The position numbers were made by a program, and so were the translations under genes. The notes beneath the pieces are model-generated. The model saw only the letters and a list, made by a program, of their open reading frames with translations. It ran no database searches and had not been told where the DNA came from. Positions 45,153 through 53,525 of a stretch of 64,000 nucleotides of DNA are shown here, piece after piece. The first letter of the stretch is position 1, and each line of letters opens with the position of its first letter. Origin of the DNA: Methanoculleus sp. UBA430 (GTDB lineage Archaea; Halobacteriota; Methanomicrobia; Methanomicrobiales; Methanoculleaceae); NCBI RefSeq assembly GCF_002506585.1, contig NZ_DAXW01000010.1, forward strand, positions 16,892 through 80,891. Direction: 5' to 3'.

Positions 45153-45721
45153 GGTACCTCTTTTACTCCGATGTAATACCCGATAATGTTCACTATTCGG
45201 TGGAGAAGGGGGGTCATGATGACGATCCAGATCGCAATGGGTAAGGTAATGTTCTCAAACAACCACCTGGAGTCAATCAGGAGGATGATCAGGAAGGCAC
45301 CGATAACCAGATCGTATTGGTCGGCAAGGGGCCAGGATTCGCCCCGATCCTTGCCCAGCCTCCGTTTCAGGAAGCTCTTCGTGAGGTCACCGAGGAGCGC
45401 GCCCGTCGCGAGGAGCGTCACCGAGAGGAACGTCTGATGAGGGAGTCCGGTCAGGCCAAACGAGGAGGAGACCCAGATCTCGATGAGACCCGCGAGTACG
45501 CCGCAGAGGACGCCGCCGAAGAACCCCCGGTAGGTCTTGCCGTCGCCAAAGATCCGTCGCCCGTCCCGGAATCTCTTTCCGAAGTCGATGGGTGTCCCGC
45601 CGCCGAAGACTGCAGCCGCTGAGTTCGGCACGTATGCCGGAATCATGATCCAGAGCGCGGCGAGCGCGGAGACGAGCCAGAGTCCGATGTTCGCATCGAT
45701 GAACGTCAATACCCAGTACAA
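45146..45721 (-). CDS. carS: CDP-archaeol synthase
   Basis: Membrane CTP transferase that activates digeranylgeranylglyceryl phosphate (archaeal lipid precursor) as CDP-archaeol. 191 residues with about five hydrophobic helices. Family blocks are IPAYVPNSAAAVFGGGTPID, GDGKTYRGFFGG and GALLGDLTKSFLKRRLG, the last with conserved charged residues. The start is a TTG at 45721, just downstream of a TATA-like ttataatt, so the transcript may be leaderless. It is divergent from the tes-like radical SAM gene, 42 bp away. Confidence 0.92.
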   Translation of the reverse strand: MYWVLTFIDANIGLWLVSALAALWIMIPAYVPNSAAAVFGGGTPIDFGKRFRDGRRIFGDGKTYRGFFGGVLCGVLAGLIEIWVSSSFGLTGLPHQTFLSVTLLATGALLGDLTKSFLKRRLGKDRGESWPLADQYDLVIGAFLIILLIDSRWLFENITLPIAIWIVIMTPLLHRIVNIIGYYIGVKEVPW

Positions 45722-45763
45722 TCAGTAATTATAAAGATTAACGTGTCGAAATATGAGATACGA
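45722..45763. promoter_or_regulatory. divergent promoter, carS / tes-like gene
   Basis: A very short AT-rich spacer (taattataaagattaacg, 45725-45742) separates the two genes. On the plus strand ttataaag (45729-45736) is a TATA box ~28 bp before ATG 45764. On the minus strand ttataatt serves carS. Both transcripts would be leaderless or nearly so and share one regulatory window. Confidence 0.55.
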
Positions 45764-47257
45764 ATGAACGATGGGCACGGTGAGAGAATGCTGATAAAAA
45801 AGACAAAAAGCCTCTGTCCAACGTGCGGGCGTGTACTCGACGCTGATATCGTTGAGGAAGAGGGGGAGGTCTGGCTGGTCCGTACCTGCCCTGAGCACGG
45901 CGTGTACCGGGCTCTCTACTGGTCGGACGCGGAGATGTACCGGAGGTTCGATGCCTACGAGAGCATCGGAAAAGGAATATCAAACCCTCAGAAGACCATT
46001 TCTCCGGCGGGGTGCCCGAATGACTGCGGTGTCTGTGAGAACCACCGGTCGACGACGTTGCTTGCCAATATCGACCTGACGAACCGGTGTAATCTCAACT
46101 GTGATTTCTGCTTTGCAAACGCCCGGGCATGCGGTTACGTCTACGAACCGACCTTCGACCAGGTTGTCGGGATGCTCTCCATGTTGCGCGAGGAGAAACC
46201 CGTACCGACGCCCGCCGTCCAGTTTTCGGGCGGTGAACCGACGATGCGCGACGATCTCCCGGAGATCGTCAGGAAAGCGAAAGAACTCGGGATGTCCCAG
46301 GTGCAGGTCGCAACAAACGGCATCAGGATCGCGCAGGAGCCTGATTACGCCCTGCAACTGAAGGAGGCGGGGCTCTCCACCGTCTACCTGCACTTCGACG
46401 GCATAACGCGCGAGACCAACGCAAAACTCGCGAGCGACCGGCGGGCCATAGAGAACTGCGAGAAGATCGGTCTTGGGGTGGTGCTGGTGCCCACGGTCAT
46501 CAAGGGCAGGAACGACCACGAGGTGGGCGCCATCGTCAGGTATGCCGCAGAGCATATCAAGACCATCCGGGGCGTCAACTTCCAGCCCGTGGCGTTCACG
46601 GGGGCTGCAAGCGAGGACGATGTGAGGAAAGAGCGGATCACCATCCCGGAACTTGCACAGCGAATCGAGGAGCAGACGGACGGTGTTATCAAGAAAGACT
46701 ACTTCTACCCCGTGCCCTGCGTCGTCCCGATCTCGAGACTGGTCGAGGCATATACGGGCAAAGCCCAGATCAGGTTCACCACGCACCAGCATTGCGGTGC
46801 GGCGACCTACGTCTTCGTCACCGATGAGGGGATGGTCCCGGTCAACAAGATGGTTGATGTCGACACCTTCTTTGAGTCGATCGAGAAGATGGCGACGAAA
46901 CTCGCGAAAGGCGGGTCGCTCAACAAGTATATGACCCTCGTCGAGGGGGTCAAGGACCTCTATACCTCCACAAGGAAAGCAGAGCAGAAGAACACCGCAG
47001 AGTTCACAAAACTGATTGGAAAAGCCCTGATCATGCAGGATTTCGAGGCGCTGCGCGAGTTCCACTGGAACGCCCTCTTCATCGGCACGATGCACTTCAT
47101 GGACTCCTACAACTACGACCTTGACCGGGTGCAGAGGTGCTGCATCCACTACGCGACCCCGGACGGCCGCGTTATCCCGTTCTGCACCTACAACAGCGGC
47201 CCCGTCTACCGGGAGCAAGTCTGGAAAGCATTCGCGCAGCCGGAGAAGGACGAGTAA
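45764..47257 (+). CDS. radical SAM protein, tetraether lipid synthase (Tes)-like
   Basis: A 497-residue radical SAM enzyme. The cluster motif is NLTNRCNLNCDFCFANA-type (CxxxCxxC, about residue 112), preceded by an N-terminal metal knuckle CPTCGRVLD...CPEHG and a second Cys cluster AGCPNDCGVCENH, and followed by VQFSGGEPTMR. This layout and length match MJ0619-type proteins shown to be Tes, which joins two diethers into membrane-spanning tetraethers. Adjacency to carS supports a lipid role. GTG 45743 and ATG 45788 are alternative starts; 45764 fits the TATA spacing. Confidence 0.82.
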   Translation: MNDGHGERMLIKKTKSLCPTCGRVLDADIVEEEGEVWLVRTCPEHGVYRALYWSDAEMYRRFDAYESIGKGISNPQKTISPAGCPNDCGVCENHRSTTLLANIDLTNRCNLNCDFCFANARACGYVYEPTFDQVVGMLSMLREEKPVPTPAVQFSGGEPTMRDDLPEIVRKAKELGMSQVQVATNGIRIAQEPDYALQLKEAGLSTVYLHFDGITRETNAKLASDRRAIENCEKIGLGVVLVPTVIKGRNDHEVGAIVRYAAEHIKTIRGVNFQPVAFTGAASEDDVRKERITIPELAQRIEEQTDGVIKKDYFYPVPCVVPISRLVEAYTGKAQIRFTTHQHCGAATYVFVTDEGMVPVNKMVDVDTFFESIEKMATKLAKGGSLNKYMTLVEGVKDLYTSTRKAEQKNTAEFTKLIGKALIMQDFEALREFHWNALFIGTMHFMDSYNYDLDRVQRCCIHYATPDGRVIPFCTYNSGPVYREQVWKAFAQPEKDE

Positions 47258-47430
47258 CCGCTTGCCCCATACGGAGCCGGGAGGGACGAGTAACTCCCTT
47301 CCCGGCGGCTTTTCTTCGGTGCTCACGCTCCAGTTCTAGCGAACCGTCGCGTCCTACGGGCAATCGTTCTCAGGAATGTTACGCCTTCGGCCAGGTGTGC
47401 TCTGCGCCGTCACCACTCGCACCGGACCGG

Positions 47431-47649
47431 TGGACCGTGGGACTATCGCCACGCACTGCCCCCGCCCCCACGGGGCGAGGTGCGATGGGCCGTAGGGCCA
47501 GAGCATGAGCACCGCAGGTGCGAGCGAGGAGGCCGGAGGCCGGGCGGGGTGGGGGTTACAGATATTCTTTACGGGGTAGAGACAGGGAAGGGGGGATGCT
47601 CCCCCCTCCCCGTCGGCCCCTCCCCCAGAGGCGATACCCTCACGGTCCA
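47431..47649 (-). mobile_element. MITE-like repeat, copy B with both terminal inverted repeats
   Basis: Noncoding element of 219 bp. Its ends are inverted repeats: tggaccgtgggactatcgcc at 47431-47450 against the complement of ggcgataccctcacggtcca at 47630-47649, matching at about 16 of 20 positions. Its reverse complement aligns block by block with copy A at 25987-26190. Internal parts are GC-rich and can fold extensively. No open frame spans it convincingly. The intergenic stretch 47258-47854 also holds a half copy at 47707 and a gagcaccg-caggtgcga motif (47507-47523). Confidence 0.8.
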
Positions 47650-47706
47650 CTGCACGGGGAGATACTGGGAAATGTGATGTATGCGCCCCGAAGCATGTTT
47701 TTCCCA

Positions 47707-47747
47707 CCGGCTATCGCCACGCACTGCCCCCTTCCAGCGTGGCGAGG
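47707..47747 (-). repeat. partial copy of the MITE-like repeat
   Basis: The sequence ctatcgccacgcactgcccc at 47711-47730 repeats 47443-47462 of copy B exactly, and similarity continues weakly through gtggcgagg. It corresponds to one terminus of the element in the same orientation, without the outer tggaccgtg. It may be a decayed second insertion or a tandem remnant. Confidence 0.65.
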
Positions 47748-47854
47748 AGGGCCGGGCGGATCTCGTCCGCTATGCGCTGGGGGGCAAGCCCGGCAAAGGG
47801 GGGTCATCTTCATTCATACAGATGGACACCCCATCACCCGGCCTCGTGCAAGCG

Positions 47855-48793
47855 TCAGGGGAACGGCAGTTCGTATCCGTCCCCTTCCTGCACAACCAGG
47901 GTGGCGATGGCGAGATCCTGTATGGCAAGCCCGGTGGAATCGAAGACCGTGATGGCGTCGGGAGACGATCGTCCCTTCTTCCCGATGACGACCTCGCCGA
48001 GGGTTCCTGCAATCAGGGCGGGCTCGTAGACGCCGGCACTTATCGGGACGTTCACCTCACCCGAATGGACCGCCTGCCCGGGATCGTCGACGAAGACCTC
48101 CGCCTTCAGCAGGAGTGCGGGGTCCAGTTCCTGCTTCCCCGGAGCGTCTGCGCCGATAGCGTTGATGTGCGTCCCGTCGTGGACCCAGTCTGCCATCACA
48201 AGGGGTCTTTTCGACGGCGTCGTCGTGAGCAGGACGTCACAATCGCAGGCCCGTTCGATCGAGGCGCTCCGGGCGTTGTAGTCGGCGTAGCGCGCCGTAA
48301 ACGCTTCCGCGCTCTTCTCGGTCCTGCTCCAGGCCCGGATCTCCTCAATCGTGAGCGCCGCCGCTGTCGCCTCCACGAGCGCCTCTGCCTGCCGGCCGGT
48401 CCCTATGACGCCGAGGGTGACGGAGTGCCGGGTTGCGAGGTGCTTTGCCGCGACGGCACCCGCCGCGCCGGTGCGCATCGCCGTAAGTTCAGTGGCGTTA
48501 ATGATAGCCTTCGGCAGGCCCGTCATCACATCGATGAGCACCGTGAGCGCCATGACGGTCGGGAGGCCGTGCTCCCGGTTCTGCGGGTGGACGTTGACGA
48601 TCTTCACCCCGGCGATCCCGAGTGCCGGGAGGTAGGCAGGCATCGTCCGGAAGTCTCCTGTCTTGACAAACGTCACGTAGACCTTTGGCGGCATCTGGAC
48701 GTTCCCTCGTGCGTGTTCGACAAAAACAGCCTCGATTGCCGCGTTCACGGTGGCATACGAAGGGTATCCGGAGTGGACGGGGTAGTAGTTCAT
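47855..48793 (-). CDS. alanine dehydrogenase / ornithine cyclodeaminase family protein
   Basis: A 312-residue member of the OCD/mu-crystallin family. It has MPPKVYVTFVKTGDFRTMPA, the NAD-binding motif LGVIGTGRQAEALVEAT, TTTPSKRPLVMADWV and INAIGADAPGKQELDP. In euryarchaea this family includes NAD-dependent alanine dehydrogenase; ornithine cyclodeaminase is the alternative and cannot be excluded without structure-based alignment. It is monocistronic, with AT-rich acattaatac upstream near 48905. Confidence 0.87.
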   Translation of the reverse strand: MNYYPVHSGYPSYATVNAAIEAVFVEHARGNVQMPPKVYVTFVKTGDFRTMPAYLPALGIAGVKIVNVHPQNREHGLPTVMALTVLIDVMTGLPKAIINATELTAMRTGAAGAVAAKHLATRHSVTLGVIGTGRQAEALVEATAAALTIEEIRAWSRTEKSAEAFTARYADYNARSASIERACDCDVLLTTTPSKRPLVMADWVHDGTHINAIGADAPGKQELDPALLLKAEVFVDDPGQAVHSGEVNVPISAGVYEPALIAGTLGEVVIGKKGRSSPDAITVFDSTGLAIQDLAIATLVVQEGDGYELPFP

Positions 48794-49014
48794 CCGACCA
48801 CCCGGGAGCGGGGCTCCCTGGATCTCCGGTAGGGTCTGGATACCGTCTGCCGGGACCCTGTTGTGAAGATGAGGTGCATGTACCCTCCGTCATATTCCAG
48901 ATGTATTAATGTGTGGGTTTGTGATGGTGGGGCGTATGGATCCGCGTCGGAAAAGGGATCAGGGGCTGCCCCCGGGCATGGCAAAAGAGACTGCCGGACC
49001 CGGTACAGCGCCGC

Positions 49015-49686
49015 TCAGGCGGGCCCGTCCTGCATGCCCCGTATCGAAAGCCGGATCAGGCCGAGGTTGGCGTCGGGCTTTGCGAGTATGCAGAGGGAGA
49101 GGTCCCCGTGGGGCGCGATGATCAGTTTCCCTGCCGGGGTCTCAAGGATCATCTGCGAGAGGTCTCCCATCGCCATATCGGCGGTGATACGAGTTCCGGC
49201 GCGGAGCAGGTCTTCGGCGATCGCGGCCACCTGCTCGAAGTCCGCGGTGCCGAGCGACTGGAGGGCAAACCCTTCGTGGAAGACCGAGACGGCAATGACG
49301 CCCGGCTGCCGTGCGACCTGTTCAAGACCGTCCACACTACCCGATCCGTTCGGGGGGGTGGGTCTTGCACCGTCCTTGCTGACCAGGCACCCCATCTCAC
49401 GAGAGGTGTCCCGGGCCGCCTCGGTCTCTTCGGCGGTATACGCGATGAGTTCGTAGGTAAGCGACGGCAGGCCGAGCAGGTGGCTGTAGGCCTTATCCCC
49501 GCTGAGCAGCAGGTCTTCGCCGGCATTCTCGAACGCGGCTGCACATGGGGTCCCGCCCTGGACCAGAACAAAACCGGTCCCTTCCGTGCCGCCGATACGC
49601 ACCGCTCCCGTGAAATGAGGGCTGATTGAAGCAAGAGCCGCAAGAGGCCCCTGCATTCGCCCGAGTGAGACGCCGTTCGGGAGCAT
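49015..49686 (-). CDS. DUF4388-like + Roadblock/LC7-like fusion protein
   Basis: A 223-residue protein with two parts. The N-terminal ~100 residues (PHFTGAVRIGGTEGTGFVLV) resemble the DUF4388/PATAN fold found in signalling proteins. After a Gly/Pro-rich linker, residues ~115-223 show a Roadblock/LC7 pattern (VDGLEQVARQPGVIAVSVF, then LIIAPHGDLSLCILAKPDAN). Roadblock domains dimerise and often regulate small GTPases or ATPases. It is the last gene of the hydrogenase operon, 4 bp after another Roadblock gene. Domain calls are by pattern, not profile search. Confidence 0.65.
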   Translation of the reverse strand: MLPNGVSLGRMQGPLAALASISPHFTGAVRIGGTEGTGFVLVQGGTPCAAAFENAGEDLLLSGDKAYSHLLGLPSLTYELIAYTAEETEAARDTSREMGCLVSKDGARPTPPNGSGSVDGLEQVARQPGVIAVSVFHEGFALQSLGTADFEQVAAIAEDLLRAGTRITADMAMGDLSQMILETPAGKLIIAPHGDLSLCILAKPDANLGLIRLSIRGMQDGPA

Positions 49687-49690
49687 CGTC

Positions 49691-50044
49691 TCACAGAGCA
49701 GCAGTTATCCTATCCCTGTTCTTCTTCAGTTCGTACCGGATCCGCCCGACGTTGACGTTCGCGTTCGCCACGATGGCGATCAGCTCGTCCTCCGAGAGCG
49801 GGGAGAGCAGGATGGGCCCGTTCTCCAGTTCGACGAGCATCTGGTACATCTCTCCCTTGCCGAGTTCGTTGCTCATCGCTTCAGACGTACCCATGCCGGT
49901 CGAGGCCATGGCGCCCAGGGCCTCGACGTCGATGTCTCCGGCAACGACGCTCTCGATCACAAAGCCGTCCCGTCCCGCCACGACTGCGGCGGTAACCCCG
50001 TCAAGTTTCAGGAATTCCCCAAGAATCTGTTTCAACATCTCCAT
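49691..50044 (-). CDS. Roadblock/LC7 domain protein (MglB-like)
   Basis: A 117-residue single-domain Roadblock/LC7 protein: LDGVTAAVVAGRDGFVIESV, then EALGAMASTGMGTSEAMSNE, LLSPLSEDELIAIVANANVN and GRIRYELKK. This matches MglB-like archaeal and bacterial members, which act as GTPase-activating or scaffold subunits. No MglA-type GTPase gene is nearby; the candidate partner ATPase is the MinD-like protein at 53526. The gene lies 4 bp after the hydrogenase large subunit, so it should be made in step with it. Confidence 0.88.
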   Translation of the reverse strand: MEMLKQILGEFLKLDGVTAAVVAGRDGFVIESVVAGDIDVEALGAMASTGMGTSEAMSNELGKGEMYQMLVELENGPILLSPLSEDELIAIVANANVNVGRIRYELKKNRDRITAAL

Positions 50045-50048
50045 CGCC

Positions 50049-51416
50049 TCACGTTCGTCTGACGCACTCGATCCGGAGGGGCATCCGGCCGATCGCGTGT
50101 GTTGCGCACGATATACAGGGATCGTATGCCCTGATGATCATCTCGATGCGGTTTGCCGCCCCTTCGGTCAACGCCCCGTTCTCCACCACCCGGCGCGCCA
50201 TATCTTCCACGCCCCGGTCGATCGCGTAGTTGTTCTGGCAGGTCGCCACGATCAGGTTGCACCGCTCGATGAGGCCGGCCTCGTTGACGGTGTAGTCGTG
50301 GATCAGGGTCCCCCGGGGAGCCTCGATGATGCCGACGCCTCGCCGGTTTACAACCTTTCCGACCGGGGTCCGTACATCGGACCCGGTGATGCCGGGGTCC
50401 GAGAGCAGGTTCACCGCCCGCTCGCACGAGGCGATGAACTCGATGTAGCGCGCCAGGTGGTAGGCAAGCGCTGCCTGAGAGACGGTGCCGAACCGCTCGC
50501 GGTACTCCGCGAGAGCAGCGTCGGCATGCTCTGTCCCCATCCTCTCCACGATGTTGAGCCGGGCGAGCGGCCCGACCCGGTAGTAGTCTCCGCCCTTGAA
50601 CCGGGCGAACTTCAGGTAGGACCAGTCCTCCGAGTACTCCTCGATGAAGTTCGTGTACTCGGCGCCGGAGAACGAACCGATCCTGCCCCCGTCCGGGTCG
50701 AGCATCGCAACCGGTCCGTCGCAGGTCGTGTAGAGCCCGTGATTGGTCATACCCATGAACGCCGTCTTGACGGCCCCGATATCGGTATCGACGCCGTCAA
50801 GGAGGTTGCGTGCAATATCCCATCCTTCACGGGCGATGGTGAGCGCCTCGTCTGCCATAACGGCGAGTTCGGCCCGCTTCCCTTCCGTGAGCGGCGCCGA
50901 CATCCCTCCCGGCAGAGCGTTTGCCGGGTGGATCGGTTTGCCGCCGACCGCTTCCGTCAGGCGCTGGCCGAACTTCCGGACCGTGATGGCTTTCTTTGCG
51001 ATCTCGGGCGAGTGGCGGGCAAGCCCGATGACGTTTCGCTCGCCTGCCGGCGCGTCGTGGCCCAGGATGAAGTCGGGGGCCGCGAGCATGAAGAAGTGAA
51101 GGGCGTGAGAGTGGACGAACTGACCGATGTTGAGGAGCTCCCTGAGTTTCTTTCCGGTCGCGGGCGGTTCGACGCCGAAGATCCGGTCGGTCGCCTTCGC
51201 CGCCGCCAGGTGGTGTGCCGAGGGGCATATCCCGCAGATGCGGGGCGTGATCCGGGGGGCCTCCTCGATCGCCGCCCCGACGAGAAACTTCTCAAACCCT
51301 CTCAGTTCGACGACCTGGAAGTGGGCCGAGTCGACCGCACCCCGGTCGTCGAGGAAGATCCTGACGCCGGCATGGCCCTCAATCCTCGTGACCGGGCTGA
51401 TCGTGATCTCCTTCAT
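50049..51416 (-). CDS. [NiFe] hydrogenase large subunit, Mvh-like (group 3)
   Basis: Catalytic subunit, 455 residues. The four Ni-Fe ligands are present: PRICGICPSAHH (Cys 61, Cys 64) and DPCISCATH (Cys 434, Cys 437). Fifteen residues follow His 440, the expected tail removed by a maturation endopeptidase, and such a protease gene lies at 55611. Length and motifs fit cytoplasmic group 3 hydrogenases of the MvhA/FrhA type rather than membrane Ech/Eha. It overlaps the small subunit gene by 4 bp. No selenocysteine codon is used. The electron acceptor is not obvious: no mvhD or hdrA is adjacent. Confidence 0.93.
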   Translation of the reverse strand: MKEITISPVTRIEGHAGVRIFLDDRGAVDSAHFQVVELRGFEKFLVGAAIEEAPRITPRICGICPSAHHLAAAKATDRIFGVEPPATGKKLRELLNIGQFVHSHALHFFMLAAPDFILGHDAPAGERNVIGLARHSPEIAKKAITVRKFGQRLTEAVGGKPIHPANALPGGMSAPLTEGKRAELAVMADEALTIAREGWDIARNLLDGVDTDIGAVKTAFMGMTNHGLYTTCDGPVAMLDPDGGRIGSFSGAEYTNFIEEYSEDWSYLKFARFKGGDYYRVGPLARLNIVERMGTEHADAALAEYRERFGTVSQAALAYHLARYIEFIASCERAVNLLSDPGITGSDVRTPVGKVVNRRGVGIIEAPRGTLIHDYTVNEAGLIERCNLIVATCQNNYAIDRGVEDMARRVVENGALTEGAANRIEMIIRAYDPCISCATHAIGRMPLRIECVRRT

Positions 51417-52333
51417 CTGCTCCTCTCCTTGACGAGGTCCCGGATCTTTGATGTCTCCTTATCCTCCATGATCAGGCTCCCGATGGTGAAGGCATACATC
51501 GTGTGGGCGACGTCGTAGAGTTCCTTCTCCACCTCTTTTGCCGGTTTATCGGTGAGGTCCGAGATCCTCCGGACCATCATGCCGTGGATGTCCCGGCAGG
51601 GCTCGCGGAGGATGTCGAGCGACGGCCCGTTGCACCCGTGGCACGGGATGCCGTTCTTCGGGCAGGTCGCAGAACACCTCCCGAAGGTGACGCTCCCGAG
51701 ACAGAGGTAGCCCTGCCCGAGCAGGCAGTGCTCGCGGTCGGGAACCCCCTCGTGCCGCCGCGAGAGCGTCCAGTTCTCGACCGGGCCCATGGTCCTGTCG
51801 CACTCCGAACAGACGGATTTTCGCGAGAGTTCGAGGGTGTTTCCCGCGATCATAGCCGGGATGATCTTCTTCAGGAACGCCTCTTTGGGCGGGCAGCCCG
51901 TGACGTAATAATCGACCTTGACGAGGTCGCCCACCGCGAACGCCCGGTAGAGGAACGGAGGCACATCCGTCGGGATGACGCCGTCGGGCTTCGTCGTCTC
52001 CACCTCCCGGTAGACGCACGAGAAGAGGTCGGCGTTCGAGTTCAGCATCGAGAGGCCCGATATCCCCCCGTAACAGGCGCAGGTCCCGAGTGCCACAAGC
52101 GTCTTTGACCGTTTCCGGATCTTCTCGAGCCGCTCCTGGTTCTCAACGTTCCGGACCGCTCCCGTCACGAACGCGATATCGATCCCTTCCGGGGGTTCCT
52201 TTACGTCCATGATCACGGGCGAGTAGACGATATCCGCCCCCGCGACAACGTCGAGGAGCATCTCGTGGAGATCGAGCACCGCGATCGTACACCCCGAACA
52301 CCCTGCCAGTTCCTCAATAGCGATCTTCATCAT
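51413..52333 (-). CDS. [NiFe] hydrogenase small subunit, MvhG-like
   Basis: Electron-transfer subunit of 306 residues. The proximal cluster ligands are in EELAGCSGCTIAVLDLHEM (Cys 12, Cys 15), VALGTCACYGGISG and YYVTGCPPKEAF. The C-terminal half carries extra cysteines (VCSECDRTMG, YLCLGSVTFGRCSATCPKNG, IPCHGCNG) for medial and distal clusters, as in MvhG. It lacks a signal peptide, so the enzyme is cytoplasmic. It lies between a V4R-like gene and the large subunit gene. Confidence 0.93.
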   Translation of the reverse strand: MMKIAIEELAGCSGCTIAVLDLHEMLLDVVAGADIVYSPVIMDVKEPPEGIDIAFVTGAVRNVENQERLEKIRKRSKTLVALGTCACYGGISGLSMLNSNADLFSCVYREVETTKPDGVIPTDVPPFLYRAFAVGDLVKVDYYVTGCPPKEAFLKKIIPAMIAGNTLELSRKSVCSECDRTMGPVENWTLSRRHEGVPDREHCLLGQGYLCLGSVTFGRCSATCPKNGIPCHGCNGPSLDILREPCRDIHGMMVRRISDLTDKPAKEVEKELYDVAHTMYAFTIGSLIMEDKETSKIRDLVKERSR

Positions 52334-52339
52334 TCCGCC

Positions 52340-52903
52340 TCATTTCAGAACCAGTTTCTTCAAGCAGGCGTTCGGGCCGGTATGGACGATCTCCAGTTTG
52401 GCTTTTCTGCCGGTGATCTCCTCGATTGCGCCCACGACGTAGCCGAAGAGTGTCTGGCAGAGCGGGCCGCCCTGGTCGAGACCGTTGCGCCGGAGCGTCT
52501 GGCGGACGATGCAGTCGTGGAAGACGAGGTAGATGAAGGTCTCGCCGTTCTCCTCGATGATGAACGTCTCCTTGTCCTCGGGTTTCCAGACCTCGAACGA
52601 GTACTGGCCGCGAAGCAGATCGGAGAGTTCGTGGAGCGCCCCCTCCACGTCCTCGCGTTTCTGGAAGTATTTGGCGACCTCGTGCCCGAACTTCTTCCCG
52701 GCGCGGTAGGTGACAGCGTTTGCCCCCCTGCCTGCGATCTCTTCAAGCGACCTGATAACGAGTCCGTTGAGTTTCATCACGCCGTGGAGCGTCTGTTCCA
52801 TCTCCTTTGGCCGCGGCGAACATTCGAGAGGGATCTCCTCGGGACGGTAGACGAGATCGGAGTGGAACGCCTCGTGCAACTCATCGATATAGCCCGCGCT
52901 CAT
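52340..52903 (-). CDS. V4R-like small-molecule-binding domain protein
   Basis: A 187-residue protein. The pattern VMKLNGLVIRSLEEIAGRGA, AVTYRAGKKFGHEVAKYFQK and ending GPLCQTLFGYVVGAIEEITG followed by TGPNACLKKLVLK resembles the V4R / 4-vinyl-reductase hydrocarbon-binding fold, a ligand-sensing domain also found in XylR-type regulators. It sits between the ferredoxin and hydrogenase genes (overlap 1 bp, gap 6 bp), so it is probably a component or sensor of the complex. The ligand is unknown. The family call is moderately sure. Confidence 0.65.
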   Translation of the reverse strand: MSAGYIDELHEAFHSDLVYRPEEIPLECSPRPKEMEQTLHGVMKLNGLVIRSLEEIAGRGANAVTYRAGKKFGHEVAKYFQKREDVEGALHELSDLLRGQYSFEVWKPEDKETFIIEENGETFIYLVFHDCIVRQTLRRNGLDQGGPLCQTLFGYVVGAIEEITGRKAKLEIVHTGPNACLKKLVLK

Positions 52904-53145
52904 CAGACCACCTTCCGGAGCATCTCACAGACTTTGATGTCGATGTAATGCCTCTTCGCTGCGTAGATGCCGCGGTGCTCGAGTGCCTGGGCCGGGCAGA
53001 TCTCGTGACAGGACAGGCACCCCATGCAGTTATTCGGCCTGACCGGTACACTCACCTTTTCCTGGAGTTCGTACACGTGCATCGGGCAGTCTTTGACGCA
53101 GAGGCCGCACCCGACGCACGCGTCCTTATCCACACGTATATCCAT
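52903..53145 (-). CDS. 2[4Fe-4S] ferredoxin
   Basis: An 80-residue ferredoxin with two canonical cluster motifs: CVGCGLCVKDCP (Cys 10, 13, 16, 20) and CMGCLSCHEICP (Cys 40, 43, 46, 50). A C-terminal extension of ~30 residues (RHYIDIKVCEMLRKVV) may dock to a partner. It is the first gene of the hydrogenase operon and probably its electron carrier. GAGG lies 6 bases before the ATG, and a strong AT-rich promoter lies ~40-55 bp upstream. Confidence 0.95.
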   Translation of the reverse strand: MDIRVDKDACVGCGLCVKDCPMHVYELQEKVSVPVRPNNCMGCLSCHEICPAQALEHRGIYAAKRHYIDIKVCEMLRKVV

Positions 53146-53525
53146 TATGAGCCTCTGGATGTGATTACCACCTCCTGCTATTAAAATATAATTATATATA
53201 GTTGATTCGCCGGAATATTTCCTCTATAGTCAGAAACCAGGGGATTTTATTCATCTTCATGGTATCTTCGGGCCGATCGTGGGCTCACGGGAGCCTTAGG
53301 GTAAACAGCCCGCCTCCTCTTATCTACAGCAGAGAAAAGGCAGAAAAACAGGGCGTTTTACCCATCCGGGGTTCCCGGCGCTTCATGCAGGCCCGGACGG
53401 GGGGTCCCCGGGCGTCGGTGACCTCGAACCTTCGCCGCATGGAGCTGCCGACACCCCGTGCGCCGGGATGCCGCGGACCGCAAACGACCAACAAAAATGG
53501 CGGTGGTGAGGGTAACCCTCAATCG
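53146..53525 (-). promoter_or_regulatory. promoter and 380-bp spacer upstream of the hydrogenase operon
   Basis: On the minus strand ctatatataattatatttta (53182-53201) is an exceptionally AT-rich TATA region 40-55 bp before the ferredoxin start, followed by a GGAGGTGG-containing leader. The remaining ~320 bp up to the MinD-like gene hold no supported ORF; the plus-strand frame at 53202-53651 shows no domain. T/A-rich parts near 53320-53360 could contain the end of the MinD transcript. The spacer splits the island into two transcription units. Confidence 0.6.
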
